DNA from: CAZAQS01 sp964486825
GTDB taxonomy: Bacteria; Chloroflexota; Anaerolineae; Anaerolineales; UBA4823
NCBI GenBank assembly: GCA_964486825.1
Contig: CAZAQS010000008.1
Coordinates: 1 to 44,622, forward strand
Reading direction: 5' to 3'
DNA: 44,622 bases
Made by a program: the position numbers and the translations under genes. This document shows, in pieces, positions 32,169 to 40,635 of the stretch (positions are counted from its first letter, which is position 1; every line of letters starts with the position of its first letter). A model generated the notes under the pieces. That model did not search any database. It saw only the letters and a program-made list of their open reading frames with translations, and had not been told where the DNA came from.

Positions 32169-35100
32169 ATGCTCACGATAAAGCTACTTGGGCCGCCTGA
32201 GATCCTCATTGATGGCGCGGCAGTCAAACTGGCGCGGCGGAAAAGCCGGGCGGTACTGTTTTACCTGGCCTCTCACCGAAAGCCAGTAAGAAGGCAAAGC
32301 CTGCTGGCCACCTTCTGGCCTGACAACCCTCGAGCCTCCGGCCAACAAGTCCTCCGCACCACACTGCATGGACTTCGAAAATCATTAGGGGCGGCGCTGC
32401 TTGTTAACGGAGATGAAATATCCCTGGCTGACAACGTTCAGATCGATGTGCGCTCTTTCGAGGAAATGCTTTCCGGTTCGCCATCCGATCCAAAGCAGAT
32501 CGCGCAGGCATTGGAGCTCTACCGGGGAGAGTTTCTAGAAGGCTTCAGCTTGCCGGACAGTCCGGAATTCGATGACTGGAGCATGTTGGAGCGCGAACGA
32601 TTGCAACGCCTGGCCATTCGAGGGTTGGTCGACCTAAGCCGTATTTACGAAGCTGCTGGCGATTATCCGGAAGCAATTGAAAACCTGGAACGTGCACTGG
32701 TTTTCAACCCTCTCCAGGAAGACCTGCAGAGAGAAAATATTCGGTTGCTATATCTGTCAGGAGATCGCCCGGCAGCCATCCGGCGTTATGACCAACTTCG
32801 CAAGCTGTTGGATGAGGAGATGGGCGTTCCCCCGATGGTGGAAACGCGCTCCCTATACGATGCCATCATCAATGATAAGCTTATGGCCGATCCCCTTGCC
32901 CTGGATGGCCGGCCTGGCATGTCGTTAGTGCGAGGCGCTGGAGTGCGTACGCCCGAAAGCACTGCTGTATCACGATCTACACTTCCATTTACCGGCCGAC
33001 AAGTTGAGCTACAGAGTTTGATGGATCTATCAGCAACCAGGAAGCAGGACCTGCGCCCTAAGCTGGCCTTGATCGAGGGCGAAGCAGGCATCGGAAAGAC
33101 CAGGCTGGCAGAGGAGTTTGGTCATAGGAGTGGCGCTCTCTTGCTCAAGGGCAGCGCTACGGAATTGGAACACACGATACCTTACCAGCCGGTCATAGAA
33201 GCGCTGCGCAGCTTAATAGCCCGGCCCGAATGGAGTCAAATACGCGCCCGTTTAAGCCTTGCCCCTGTTTGGAAGGATGAAATCGCACGCCTGCTCCCCG
33301 AGCTGAGCGGGAACCGTAAAGCGCCGGATGCGGATGCCGGCTCTGCTGAGGCGCGCCTGTGGGAAGGCGTTCACCAATTCCTGTTAGCGTTGGGTCGACA
33401 ACACGATCTGATCCTTTTCCTTGATGATTTGCACTGGGCAGATGCAGCCAGCCTGTCCCTGCTTGGTTATCTTGTTCGGCAGCCCTCTACGCCAGTCTTT
33501 TACCTGGCCAGTGCCCTTCCTGCCCACCCTCGCTCACCCCTGGCATCATTGTTGGGAACTTTGATTCGCGCCGATCGTCTGATCAGGATCCCGCTCAACC
33601 GGCTTAATGAGGATCAACTCCTCTACCTGGCTCGCCAGCTTAGCAAAGAATACGCCTACCCTCTGAGCGAATGGTTGATGCGTAATACGGAGGGCAACCC
33701 GCAAGTCCTGGCCGAGCTGGTCAGGTACGCGCGGCAGAACCAGATCTTATCACCAGACGGGACGGTCAATTTAGGCACGCTTACAAAAGAGCCGGTGCTG
33801 ACGCCTTCCATATATAGCTTAATCCAATGGCGACTGGCCATGCTCTCTAATCCAGCACGAAGGGTGCTGGATGCCGCTGTAGCGGCAGGTAGAGAGTTCG
33901 AGTTTGAGATCGTCTATAAAGCAGCCGGGCTTTCGGAACATGCTGCTTTGGATGCTTTGGATGAGTTGTTGGAGCAATCGTTGATCGTACCGGGAGAAAC
34001 CCAGAATAGCGCAAGGGAGGCCTCCCTCGTGTATGTCTTTGACCACAGCCTGATCATGGAGGTAGCCTACCGGGAAATTGGAGAGGCTCGTCACCGCCTT
34101 TTACACCGCAAGGTTGCCGAAGCCATGGTATCCCATTATCGTGGCCGCTTCGAGGGTATTTCCGGGATAATTGCAAGCCACTATTTAGAGGGGGGTGAGC
34201 CAAAAAAGGCGGCCGAATTCGCCCTCACTGCCGGGCGCCAGGCAACTTTCCTGGCAGCCTGGAAGGAAGCGGCCGGTTTTTACGAACTGGCTCTGCAAGG
34301 AGAGATAGACCCTGGGATGGAGATAGAGATTTTGATGTCCCAGGGAGAGGCGTACCAAAGAGCAGGACAACCTGCCAAGGCAACCGAAAGCTACTGGAAT
34401 GCTTTTCATCTCGCTAAGCCGGAAAGCCCGGATGCAAACCGTGCTCGCTTGTCACTGGCAAACGCGCTGCTTATCCAGGCCCGCTTCGCGGAAGCGCTGA
34501 CCCTGACCCAACAAGTCATCGATGCAAACCAGCCTGATTTTATCCTGAGAGCAGAATTCCTGGCCGGCACGGCGCTCTCACTCGAGGGCGCCGACCTGGA
34601 AGAAGCCGCCGCCCATCTCAGGAAAGCTGAAAGCAAGTGCTCAGAGGACTGCGGCCCACTCACCCTGGCGGAAATCAAGTTCGAGCTGGGCAGTTTGGCT
34701 GCTCAACAAGGTCGCCTGGATGAAGCCGTTGATTTTTATCTTGAATCCTTGAAAGCAGCAAAAGCAGCCGTTTCCGGAGCTGAGGGCAACCGGGCTATTC
34801 CTCGCCTGATCCTGGCCTACAACAACCTTGGCTATCACTTGCATCTCCTGGGCGATCCAAAAGCTTTGAGTTATGTAGAGACCGGCCTGGATCTGGCCAA
34901 GGAAAAGGGGGAGCTTCCCTTATTAACCTACCTGCTATCAACAAGAGGTGAGATCGCCCTGGCAGCCGGAGACCTGGATTTAGCTGAGAGCTGTTTCAAG
35001 GAAGGTCTGGCTTTGGCGGAAAGGGTTTCTATGGTAGAACGCGTGGCTGGGTTGACCGCGAACCTGGGACTGGTCGAGATACAACGGGGCCGGAAGGATC

Positions 35101-35324
35101 TGGCCATTCACCACCTGGCAACTGCACTCGCCCGGGCGGATGGGCTGGGCACACAACATCTGTCCGCCCAGATCCGGTTATGGCTGGCGCCACTCTTACC
35201 ACTACCCGAAGCTCGCCAGCATCTGGCAGAAGTGCGCGCCATCGCTTCAAGTGGGGGTCGTATCCGTTTGCTCGAGCAGGCTGAGCGAATTGAAGCAAAC
35301 TTGACCGGTAACTCCAACCTCTAG
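32169..35324 (+). CDS. SARP/BTAD-type transcriptional regulator with AAA ATPase and TPR domains
   Basis: A 1051-residue regulator. Residues about 1-95 are an OmpR-like winged helix (MLTIKLLGPPEILIDG, then RRKSRAVLFYLASH). Residues 96-250 form the bacterial transcriptional activator domain (BTAD) of the SARP family. An AAA/NTPase domain follows: Walker A GEAGIGKT near 301-308 and Walker B-like LILFLDDLHWADA near 415-427. From about 660 to the end, TPR-like helical repeats are visible (for example LEEAAAHLRKAESKC and LDLAESCFKEGLALAE). The winged helix should bind DNA, and the ATPase-TPR part should sense a signal or a partner. Such proteins are abundant in Chloroflexota and Actinobacteria; the signal is unknown. 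There is no ribosome site, which fits a leaderless message. Confidence 0.9.
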   Translation: MLTIKLLGPPEILIDGAAVKLARRKSRAVLFYLASHRKPVRRQSLLATFWPDNPRASGQQVLRTTLHGLRKSLGAALLVNGDEISLADNVQIDVRSFEEMLSGSPSDPKQIAQALELYRGEFLEGFSLPDSPEFDDWSMLERERLQRLAIRGLVDLSRIYEAAGDYPEAIENLERALVFNPLQEDLQRENIRLLYLSGDRPAAIRRYDQLRKLLDEEMGVPPMVETRSLYDAIINDKLMADPLALDGRPGMSLVRGAGVRTPESTAVSRSTLPFTGRQVELQSLMDLSATRKQDLRPKLALIEGEAGIGKTRLAEEFGHRSGALLLKGSATELEHTIPYQPVIEALRSLIARPEWSQIRARLSLAPVWKDEIARLLPELSGNRKAPDADAGSAEARLWEGVHQFLLALGRQHDLILFLDDLHWADAASLSLLGYLVRQPSTPVFYLASALPAHPRSPLASLLGTLIRADRLIRIPLNRLNEDQLLYLARQLSKEYAYPLSEWLMRNTEGNPQVLAELVRYARQNQILSPDGTVNLGTLTKEPVLTPSIYSLIQWRLAMLSNPARRVLDAAVAAGREFEFEIVYKAAGLSEHAALDALDELLEQSLIVPGETQNSAREASLVYVFDHSLIMEVAYREIGEARHRLLHRKVAEAMVSHYRGRFEGISGIIASHYLEGGEPKKAAEFALTAGRQATFLAAWKEAAGFYELALQGEIDPGMEIEILMSQGEAYQRAGQPAKATESYWNAFHLAKPESPDANRARLSLANALLIQARFAEALTLTQQVIDANQPDFILRAEFLAGTALSLEGADLEEAAAHLRKAESKCSEDCGPLTLAEIKFELGSLAAQQGRLDEAVDFYLESLKAAKAAVSGAEGNRAIPRLILAYNNLGYHLHLLGDPKALSYVETGLDLAKEKGELPLLTYLLSTRGEIALAAGDLDLAESCFKEGLALAERVSMVERVAGLTANLGLVEIQRGRKDLAIHHLATALARADGLGTQHLSAQIRLWLAPLLPLPEARQHLAEVRAIASSGGRIRLLEQAERIEANLTGNSNL

Positions 35325-35374
35325 GAAATACCCCTACAGATTGATTTTATCCGTGAAGGATTTTGGGGGGGGTT

Positions 35375-35431
35375 GTTTACGCGCCTGTTTACGCACCTGT
35401 TAGCGCTCCTGTCACGGTGGTTCGCTACAAT
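35375..35431 (+). repeat. Three 12-bp tandem repeats upstream of the yceI-like gene
   Basis: GTTTACGCGCCT (35375-35386), GTTTACGCACCT (35387-35398) and GTTAGCGCTCCT (35399-35410) are direct copies in phase, followed 15 bp later by a -10-like TACAAT (35426-35431). No typical -35 is present. Placed directly before a promoter, and just after a SARP-type regulator gene, they look like an operator for an activator that binds direct repeats. Confidence 0.6.
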
Positions 35432-35472
35432 GAGACCAATAAATCAAACTATTGAAACAGGAGAGACAGTAA

Positions 35473-36018
35473 ATGAACTGGACAATTGATTCAGCACATT
35501 CTGAAATAAACTTTTCCGCCCGCCATATGATGATTGCAACCGTGCGAGGGCGATTTGAAAAATTTAGCGGCGACGTGGACTTCAACGAAAATGATCCCAC
35601 CCAATCGAGGGTGGAGATAAAAATCGATGCCAGCAGTATCAACACACGTGAGCCTCAACGAGATGGGCACCTGATGTCACCCGATTTTCTGGATGTCGAG
35701 GTATATCCTTTTATTACTTTCAAGAGCAAGAGGATCGATGTAAAGGATGAAGGCCATGCTCTGATTACCGGCGACCTGACGATCCGGGATATCACACGAG
35801 AGATCGTGCTGGACGTGCAATTTGCAGGTCTGGCGAAGAGCCCTTATGGCACCACCAACGCCGGATTCGGCGCTTCTACCCGCATCAACCGCAAAGATTG
35901 GGGTTTGACCTGGAACGTTGCTCTGGAGACAGGCGGTGTATTGGTAAGCGAGGAGATCAAGATCGATATCGAATTGGAGATCGTTAAGCAGGCCGAAGGC
36001 GAGCTCGTAGCCGCATAA
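35473..36018 (+). CDS. YceI-family protein
   Basis: A 181-residue protein with the YceI lipocalin-like beta-barrel, which binds isoprenoid-type lipids in known structures. The pattern is clear: WTIDSAHSEINFSARHMMIATVRGRFEKFSG at the N-terminus, SPDFLDVEVYPFITFKS in the middle (about 60-76), GDLTIRDITREI, and FGASTRINRKDWGL-TWN near the end. No signal peptide is seen, so this member should be cytosolic, unlike the periplasmic E. coli protein. AGGAGAGAC precedes the ATG. Three tandem repeats and a -10-like box lie directly upstream and a strong terminator follows, so it is a single-gene transcript, perhaps under the adjacent SARP-type regulator. Confidence 0.93.
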   Translation: MNWTIDSAHSEINFSARHMMIATVRGRFEKFSGDVDFNENDPTQSRVEIKIDASSINTREPQRDGHLMSPDFLDVEVYPFITFKSKRIDVKDEGHALITGDLTIRDITREIVLDVQFAGLAKSPYGTTNAGFGASTRINRKDWGLTWNVALETGGVLVSEEIKIDIELEIVKQAEGELVAA

Positions 36019-36036
36019 CCCGAGAAAATCATCCTC

Positions 36037-36084
36037 AAAGATGCAAGCGGGAGAAACTTCAACCTCTCGCTTGCATCTTTCCTT
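36037..36084 (+). terminator. Rho-independent terminator after the yceI-like gene
   Basis: AAAGATGCAAGCG (36037-36049) pairs with CGCTTGCATCTTT (36068-36080), a 13-bp perfect stem extended inward by partial pairing; TTTCCTT closes it. Confidence 0.8.
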
Positions 36085-36202
36085 AATAACCCCAAGGAGT
36101 ATCCCGAAAGATCGGTCACACAATCGTATCTCTGCCAATTGGGGTAAAATAAGGATTAAATCCCGGGCAATGCTAACAAGCTGACGGGATATTTTAAAGC
36201 AG

Positions 36203-36751
36203 GTGGGAATTGGAGAATTGAAACACGAAGATCATATGGAATTGCTGCGAGAGGGCGTCCCTGATCCAGGGGGTGTATGGGCTGACTTTGGGTCAGGGGA
36301 AGGAGCCTTTACCCTGGCATTGGCCGAGTTGACCGGACCAGGTGCTGTTATATTTTCCGTTGACAAAGACCAACGTGCTTTGGCTCGCCAGCAAGAAGCT
36401 ATGAAGAGGCGATTTCCAAAACGACCTGAGGGGAGTGTCCGATATGTACACGCCGACTTTTCTCGCCCAATAGATCTACCGGCCTTGGATGGGCTGGTAA
36501 TAGCCAACGCTCTGCACTTTTATCGAAACGTGCAACCCCTGGTGCGCCTTCTAAAAAGCTATTTGAGCCAGCATGGGAGGATGCTCCTGATCGAATACAA
36601 TACCGACAGGGGTAATGTTTGGGTGCCTCACCCATTTTCTTACCCTACCTGGGTCAGCCTGGCTGCTCAGGCTGGCTTTGAGGAGACCCGCCTTCTGGCC
36701 ACATATCCCAGCCGTTTCTTAGGAGAGATCTATTCAGCTGTAAGCCAATAA
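36203..36751 (+). CDS. Class I SAM-dependent methyltransferase
   Basis: A 182-residue Rossmann-fold methyltransferase. Motif I is DFGSGEGAFTLALAE (about residues 28-42), the acidic ribose-binding residue is in FSVDKDQ (about 54-60), and the post-I HADFSRP and DGLVIANALHF (about 90-110) follow. Substrate unknown; the ubiE-like layout suggests a small molecule. The start is either GTG 36203 or TTG 36218 (N-terminus MKHEDHMELL), with GGTGGGAA serving as ribosome site for the latter. It ends at 36751 and the ATG of a 35-codon frame follows without a gap. About 110 bp separate it from the hydrolase gene. Confidence 0.85.
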   Translation: MGIGELKHEDHMELLREGVPDPGGVWADFGSGEGAFTLALAELTGPGAVIFSVDKDQRALARQQEAMKRRFPKRPEGSVRYVHADFSRPIDLPALDGLVIANALHFYRNVQPLVRLLKSYLSQHGRMLLIEYNTDRGNVWVPHPFSYPTWVSLAAQAGFEETRLLATYPSRFLGEIYSAVSQ

Positions 36752-36786
36752 ATGAGGAATTATATCGATAACAGGACTACCATATC

Positions 36787-36850
36787 ATGGATCGGCTCTC
36801 TTTCAAGAGCATCTGGATACGTGACCCGGAGCCAACTGGAAACCATCAAG
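36787..36850 (+). pseudogene. Scrap of a VOC/glyoxalase ring-cleaving dioxygenase
   Basis: In one frame the gap before the hydrolase gene reads IMDRLSFKSIWIRDPEP. Ring-cleaving dioxygenases of the VOC family (MhqO-like) have near their C-terminus a VMDR-YF-SIYFREPGG segment with a metal-binding Glu. The match is short (about 15 codons), and a TAA lies a few codons upstream in the same frame, so at most a remnant is left. In Bacillus mhqO-type genes sit beside carboxylesterase genes like the one downstream here, which supports the reading. Confidence 0.4.
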
Positions 36851-36863
36851 GAGTAAGAAAAAC

Positions 36864-37529
36864 ATGGCAGCATCTGAACAAAAGCATCATCAAGGTCAAC
36901 CTGTATTTGCTACCGGTGAGGCCCTGGAACAGGCCCGGGCAGCGCTTTTGATGGTGCACGGGCGGGGCGCTTCCGCTCAAGATATCTTATCCTTATCCAT
37001 GGAAGTGGATCAGGCCGGCTTTGCATACCTGGCCCCTCAGGCGGCTGGAGGCACCTGGTACCCTTACAGTTTCCTCGAACCTATCGAACGCAATGAGCCC
37101 TGGCTTACCTCGGCGCTATCCCAACTCGAACAGGTTTTACAACATATCGTTCAAGCCGGTGTCCCCCTGGAAAGGATTATTTTAGTGGGCTTTTCACAGG
37201 GCGCCTGCCTGGCTCTGGAGTATGCAGCCCGCAATAGTCGCAGGTATGGAGGCATAGCTGGCTTTAGTGGTGGTTTGATCGGCCCCCAAGTCGATAAGAG
37301 CCGCTACCTAGGCAACCTTGATGGAACCCCGGTCTTCCTGGGCTGTAGTGATATCGACCCTCATATTCCGGAAGAGCGTGTCAGAGCAACCGCCCAGACC
37401 ATGCAAGAACTGGGCGGAGAAGTAAATATGCAGATCTACTCAGGGATGGGGCACACCGTAAACCAGGACGAGCTAGACCACTTGCGAGAGATGATGAAAG
37501 CTCTAGCAAAGGAGCCCGGTAATAGCTAA
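36864..37529 (+). CDS. Alpha/beta hydrolase, phospholipase/carboxylesterase family (MhqD/YpfH-like)
   Basis: A 221-residue serine hydrolase. The nucleophile elbow GFSQG (near residue 112), acid Asp in GCSDIDPH (near 155) and His in GMGHTVN (near 193) form a complete triad. The oxyanion-side MVHGRGASAQD (about 28-38) is usual in this family. MhqD-like members take part in handling quinones and other electrophiles together with VOC dioxygenases; the remnant just upstream makes such a history plausible. GGAGTAAG precedes the ATG. It is convergent with the HAD gene, 1 bp apart, and no terminator is visible between them. Confidence 0.9.
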   Translation: MAASEQKHHQGQPVFATGEALEQARAALLMVHGRGASAQDILSLSMEVDQAGFAYLAPQAAGGTWYPYSFLEPIERNEPWLTSALSQLEQVLQHIVQAGVPLERIILVGFSQGACLALEYAARNSRRYGGIAGFSGGLIGPQVDKSRYLGNLDGTPVFLGCSDIDPHIPEERVRATAQTMQELGGEVNMQIYSGMGHTVNQDELDHLREMMKALAKEPGNS

Positions 37530-37530
37530 A

Positions 37531-38322
37531 TTAAGCCACACCGGCTCCTTCTAAGATTGGAGCCAGCATGCCCTGCCGGTCTTTATTGATGACCTGATCG
37601 ACCGACTCAAATAAGAGCGGGTTCGCCGAATCCGGGCAGAAAGACATTTCGGCTAATTTGAAGAGGGGGAGATCGTTCTCGTCGTCACCGGCCGCGAAGA
37701 TGCGCGTACCGTTCTTCATCCCAGGCAACAACGAAAGCACCCCATTGCCCTTGTTCACTCCCCTAGGGGTAACTTCGAATAACAGGCCTAATCCATAAGA
37801 GACTTCAACTGGTAGATGCATCATTTGACTGCCAATTTCCCGGAGCAGGTCCGGTTCATTCGAAACGCAGACCATCTTGCTAAAGAGGGGATATTGGATA
37901 CCCTCCACAAAAGGCAGCGACTGCATATCCAGCCGCTCGAGCACCTGTTGGCTGAATTCGTTCGGGTAGCGTATGTATACATCATCGAGACAATATACCC
38001 AGGCGGTCACCTGTGGATAAGGCCGGGTCAGCTCTATAAGCTTTTCCCCTACCGCGGCCGTAAAGGGGAAGTATTCCCGTAGGACTTCCCCAGGCGCATA
38101 GGTGACCGACCCGTTCACCAACACCTGGGTAAAGGGAAGTGGGCGGTCCAGAAACATCCCGTTCTTATAAAAAGCCCTCTTCACCGAATGTAGCGGTCGT
38201 CCGGTTGCCAATACGATCTGTAGGTCAGTCCGGTTCTCCAGTATTGCTTTATCCATTGGATGGATACACCCCTGTATATCCAGGAGGGTGCCATCCATAT
38301 CCGTGCAAATCAAGATAGACAT
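37531..38322 (-). CDS. Cof-type HAD-superfamily phosphatase
   Basis: A 263-residue HAD hydrolase. Motif I is CTDMDGTLLD (Asp nucleophile near residue 8), motif II VLATGRP, motif III the Lys of GVNKGNGV, and motif IV AAGDDENDLPLF. The C2-type cap and GVNKG make it a Cof/YbiV-type sugar-phosphate or cofactor phosphatase. ATG 38322 gives the standard N-terminus, but the best ribosome site (AGGAGGT) lies further up, at 38351-38357. It is well placed for an in-frame ATT (MIGENSN-like start) or for a TTG in another frame that gives a 10-codon peptide ending inside the gene. The real start is therefore uncertain. It lies downstream of the PTS enzyme I gene and may share its transcript. Confidence 0.88.
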   Translation of the reverse strand: MSILICTDMDGTLLDIQGCIHPMDKAILENRTDLQIVLATGRPLHSVKRAFYKNGMFLDRPLPFTQVLVNGSVTYAPGEVLREYFPFTAAVGEKLIELTRPYPQVTAWVYCLDDVYIRYPNEFSQQVLERLDMQSLPFVEGIQYPLFSKMVCVSNEPDLLREIGSQMMHLPVEVSYGLGLLFEVTPRGVNKGNGVLSLLPGMKNGTRIFAAGDDENDLPLFKLAEMSFCPDSANPLLFESVDQVINKDRQGMLAPILEGAGVA

Positions 38323-38393
38323 AAGATTCGAATTTTCCCCAATACGCACCTCCTACAAGGTGCACTATACACTCAATTTCCAATTGTGGAAGG

Positions 38394-40115
38394 TCAGGCC
38401 AGGAACGGGAACCGTTCTTTCACCATCTCCTGTACCTGGATGGGTGTTTCCAGGTCTAGGATATGCTCGCATAGCTGCTTTGCTGCCTTAAAGGTAAGAC
38501 CCCGCACACTTTGCTTGGCGATCGGGATAGCAGGTGGGTTCATGCTGAGCTCGTCCACGCCCAAGCCCACCAGGATTGGGATAGCCAGAGGCTCTCCGGC
38601 CAACTCTCCACAAACCCCGACCATCTTGCCCTGCTTGTGGGCCGCTTCCACGACCATCGCTATGAGCCTCAGCACAGAGGGGTCAAAGGCACTGACCAGC
38701 TCCGACAGGCTAGCGTTGGTCCGATCTGCAGCCAGGGTGTACTGGCTCAGGTCATTCGTGCCGATCGAAAAGAAATCCGCTTCAGCAGCCAGGCTATCGG
38801 CCAGCAAGGCCGCGGCCGGGACCTCTACCATAATGCCGATTTCCATCCGGTCCGCGACCGCCAAGCCCTCTTCCAAAAGCTCATTCCGGCATTCATCAAA
38901 CAGGCCACGCGCCTCACGTAGCTCGGAGGCCTTGGTAAGCATGGGAAACATCAGCAGCAGGTTCTTGCCGCTGCCAGCGCGGATAGCAGCTCGCAACTGG
39001 GGCTTGAAGAGATCCGTTTTTTGCAGGCATAAACGAATACCGCGCACGCCCAGGAAGGGGTTGAGCTCGACAGGCAGGCTCAGGTAGGGTAGCTGTTTAT
39101 CGCCGCCGATATCCAGGGTGCGAAGGATGACTGGCCTGTCTCCAAAGGCATCCAGGATCTGCCGGTAAATCTGGTACTGAGTCTCCTCATCGGGCATCGC
39201 CGAGCGTTGAAAGTAGATGAACTCGGTTCGTAGTAATCCTACACCTTCCGCACCGTAACTCACCGCTTCCTGTGCTCCTGCCAAATCGCCAACGTTAGCC
39301 ATCACCTTGACCCCATAGCCATCCTGGGTAATAGCCGGCCGGTGAGTCTCTTCTATTGCAGTGGCAAATTGTCCATCCTGGTAGGCCTTCAGGCGCTGGT
39401 AATCGGACAGGCAGTCCTGACCTGGTTCCACGATCAGTTCTCCTTTGAGGCCATCCAGGATAGCGTCGCTACCGGTTGTGATCGATAAAATTTCCGGAAC
39501 AACACCAACCAGGGCAGGGATTCCCAGGCTGCGAGCCAGGATGGTTGTATGCGAAGTCGGGCCCCCTTCGATGGTGCAAAAGCCCAGAACTTTCGATTTG
39601 TCGAGTAACACACAGTCCGAAGGTGTCAGCTCTGCGCCTACGATTATGGAAGCAACCCCCAAAGCCTCATAAGAGCTTTCGGTTACATCCAACAAAACCT
39701 TGATACAGCTATCCGAGACGTCCCGGATGTCTGCAGCTCGGGCCCGGAAGTATTCATCTTCCAACATTTCAAGCTGGCGGCAATATTCTTCAGCCACTTC
39801 CCGCAAAGCCGCTTCTGCATTTATTCCCTGGCTTTGAATGACCTGCTTGACGGAATCGTGTAAGTCCGGGTCATCCAAGATGGTCAGGTGCGCCTGGAAG
39901 ATGGCGGCTTCATCCGCTCCAAGGCTTGCGACTGCCTGGGTGTAGATTTCGTTCAGCTTCGTGCGCGTGACATCGACGGCCTCCTGGAAGCGTCTCCACT
40001 CCTGAGTGCTATCTTCTGGACAATAAGTTTCGAATTCCAAAGATGTTTTCCGGAATTGGAACACAGGCCCAATTGCGATCCCTCTTGAAACTCCAATTCC
40101 CGTGAAGACATTCAT
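38394..40115 (-). CDS. ptsI: PTS enzyme I (PEP-protein phosphotransferase)
   Basis: A 573-residue cytosolic enzyme that takes phosphate from PEP and passes it to HPr. The phosphorylated His is H189 in GGPTSHTTILARS. The PEP-binding domain shows LRTEF, LRTLDIGGDK, NPFLGVRGIR and, near the end, GVCGELAGEP with the active-site Cys, then LGVDELSMNPPAIP. Full length for the family; no fusion to GAF or other domains. GGGAGGC precedes the ATG. The gene starts 35 bp after the HPr stop, so the two form one operon; a -10-like TATAGT at 38364-38369 may add a separate promoter for the HAD gene. Confidence 0.97.
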   Translation of the reverse strand: MNVFTGIGVSRGIAIGPVFQFRKTSLEFETYCPEDSTQEWRRFQEAVDVTRTKLNEIYTQAVASLGADEAAIFQAHLTILDDPDLHDSVKQVIQSQGINAEAALREVAEEYCRQLEMLEDEYFRARAADIRDVSDSCIKVLLDVTESSYEALGVASIIVGAELTPSDCVLLDKSKVLGFCTIEGGPTSHTTILARSLGIPALVGVVPEILSITTGSDAILDGLKGELIVEPGQDCLSDYQRLKAYQDGQFATAIEETHRPAITQDGYGVKVMANVGDLAGAQEAVSYGAEGVGLLRTEFIYFQRSAMPDEETQYQIYRQILDAFGDRPVILRTLDIGGDKQLPYLSLPVELNPFLGVRGIRLCLQKTDLFKPQLRAAIRAGSGKNLLLMFPMLTKASELREARGLFDECRNELLEEGLAVADRMEIGIMVEVPAAALLADSLAAEADFFSIGTNDLSQYTLAADRTNASLSELVSAFDPSVLRLIAMVVEAAHKQGKMVGVCGELAGEPLAIPILVGLGVDELSMNPPAIPIAKQSVRGLTFKAAKQLCEHILDLETPIQVQEMVKERFPFLA

Positions 40116-40150
40116 AGACAGCCTCCCAAATACCGATCCCCGCCTTACAC

Positions 40151-40447
40151 TCAGTGTTGAGCTGGTCCTTGCTCCTCGGCCATAAAATTGGTTTCCACAA
40201 TACGTGTCAATGCTGCGATGGCTTCGGCTGCATCGGGTCCTTCCGCGACCACCTTGACAGAATGCCGGCTATGCACGCCCAGACCCAGCACTCTCAGGAT
40301 GCTCTTCGCGTTCACTGCCTCGGATCCAGTGGTCAGGTTATTAATGCGAATATCCGACTGGAATTGGTTGGCTGTGCGAACGAATAAATCAGCTGGGCGG
40401 GCATGCAATCCATGTTCATGGGTGATATCGAGGACAGTTTCGAGCAT
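40151..40447 (-). CDS. ptsH: HPr phosphocarrier protein
   Basis: A 98-residue phosphocarrier between enzyme I and EIIA proteins. H15 in HGLHARPA is the phosphorylated His. The serine used by HPr kinase in Bacillota is also conserved (S49 in NAKSILRVL), although no HprK gene is in the window. The protein has a 9-10 residue C-terminal extension rich in Glu and Gln. ATG 40447 is set by AAGGAA 6 nt upstream; a longer frame to 40639 would run into the regulator gene and adds no HPr-like sequence. The 188-bp gap before it is AT-rich and carries a TATAAT and an inverted repeat. Confidence 0.96.
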   Translation of the reverse strand: MLETVLDITHEHGLHARPADLFVRTANQFQSDIRINNLTTGSEAVNAKSILRVLGLGVHSRHSVKVVAEGPDAAEAIAALTRIVETNFMAEEQGPAQH

Positions 40448-40500
40448 AAAAATTCCTTGCGAGGCATAGAAATAACTGATATTTGTAAGTGTATTACGAG

Positions 40501-40538
40501 AGAGATTTATTATCTCTTGGATAACCACTCCCATTATA
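40501..40538 (-). promoter_or_regulatory. Promoter-like -10 with inverted repeat before ptsH
   Basis: A TATAAT on the minus strand (40538-40533) is followed by AGAGATAATAAATCTCT (40517-40501), a 6-bp inverted repeat with a 5-bp centre, placed near the expected transcription start. No good -35 is seen, so activation by the neighbouring PRD regulator is conceivable. Confidence 0.4.
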
Positions 40539-40635
40539 GAATGAATGCTTTTATATTCATCCTTCCATAAATGTATTTGCAAGTTATGACAAAAGAATAC
40601 TAATAGGGATGGGTATATTAAATTTTGCCAAGTCT

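Noticed and set aside
38260..39087. Open frame of 275 codons on the plus strand
   Set aside because: It lies opposite the HAD gene and enzyme I, both well supported by motifs; the translation is Ser/Arg-rich as expected for a shadow frame.
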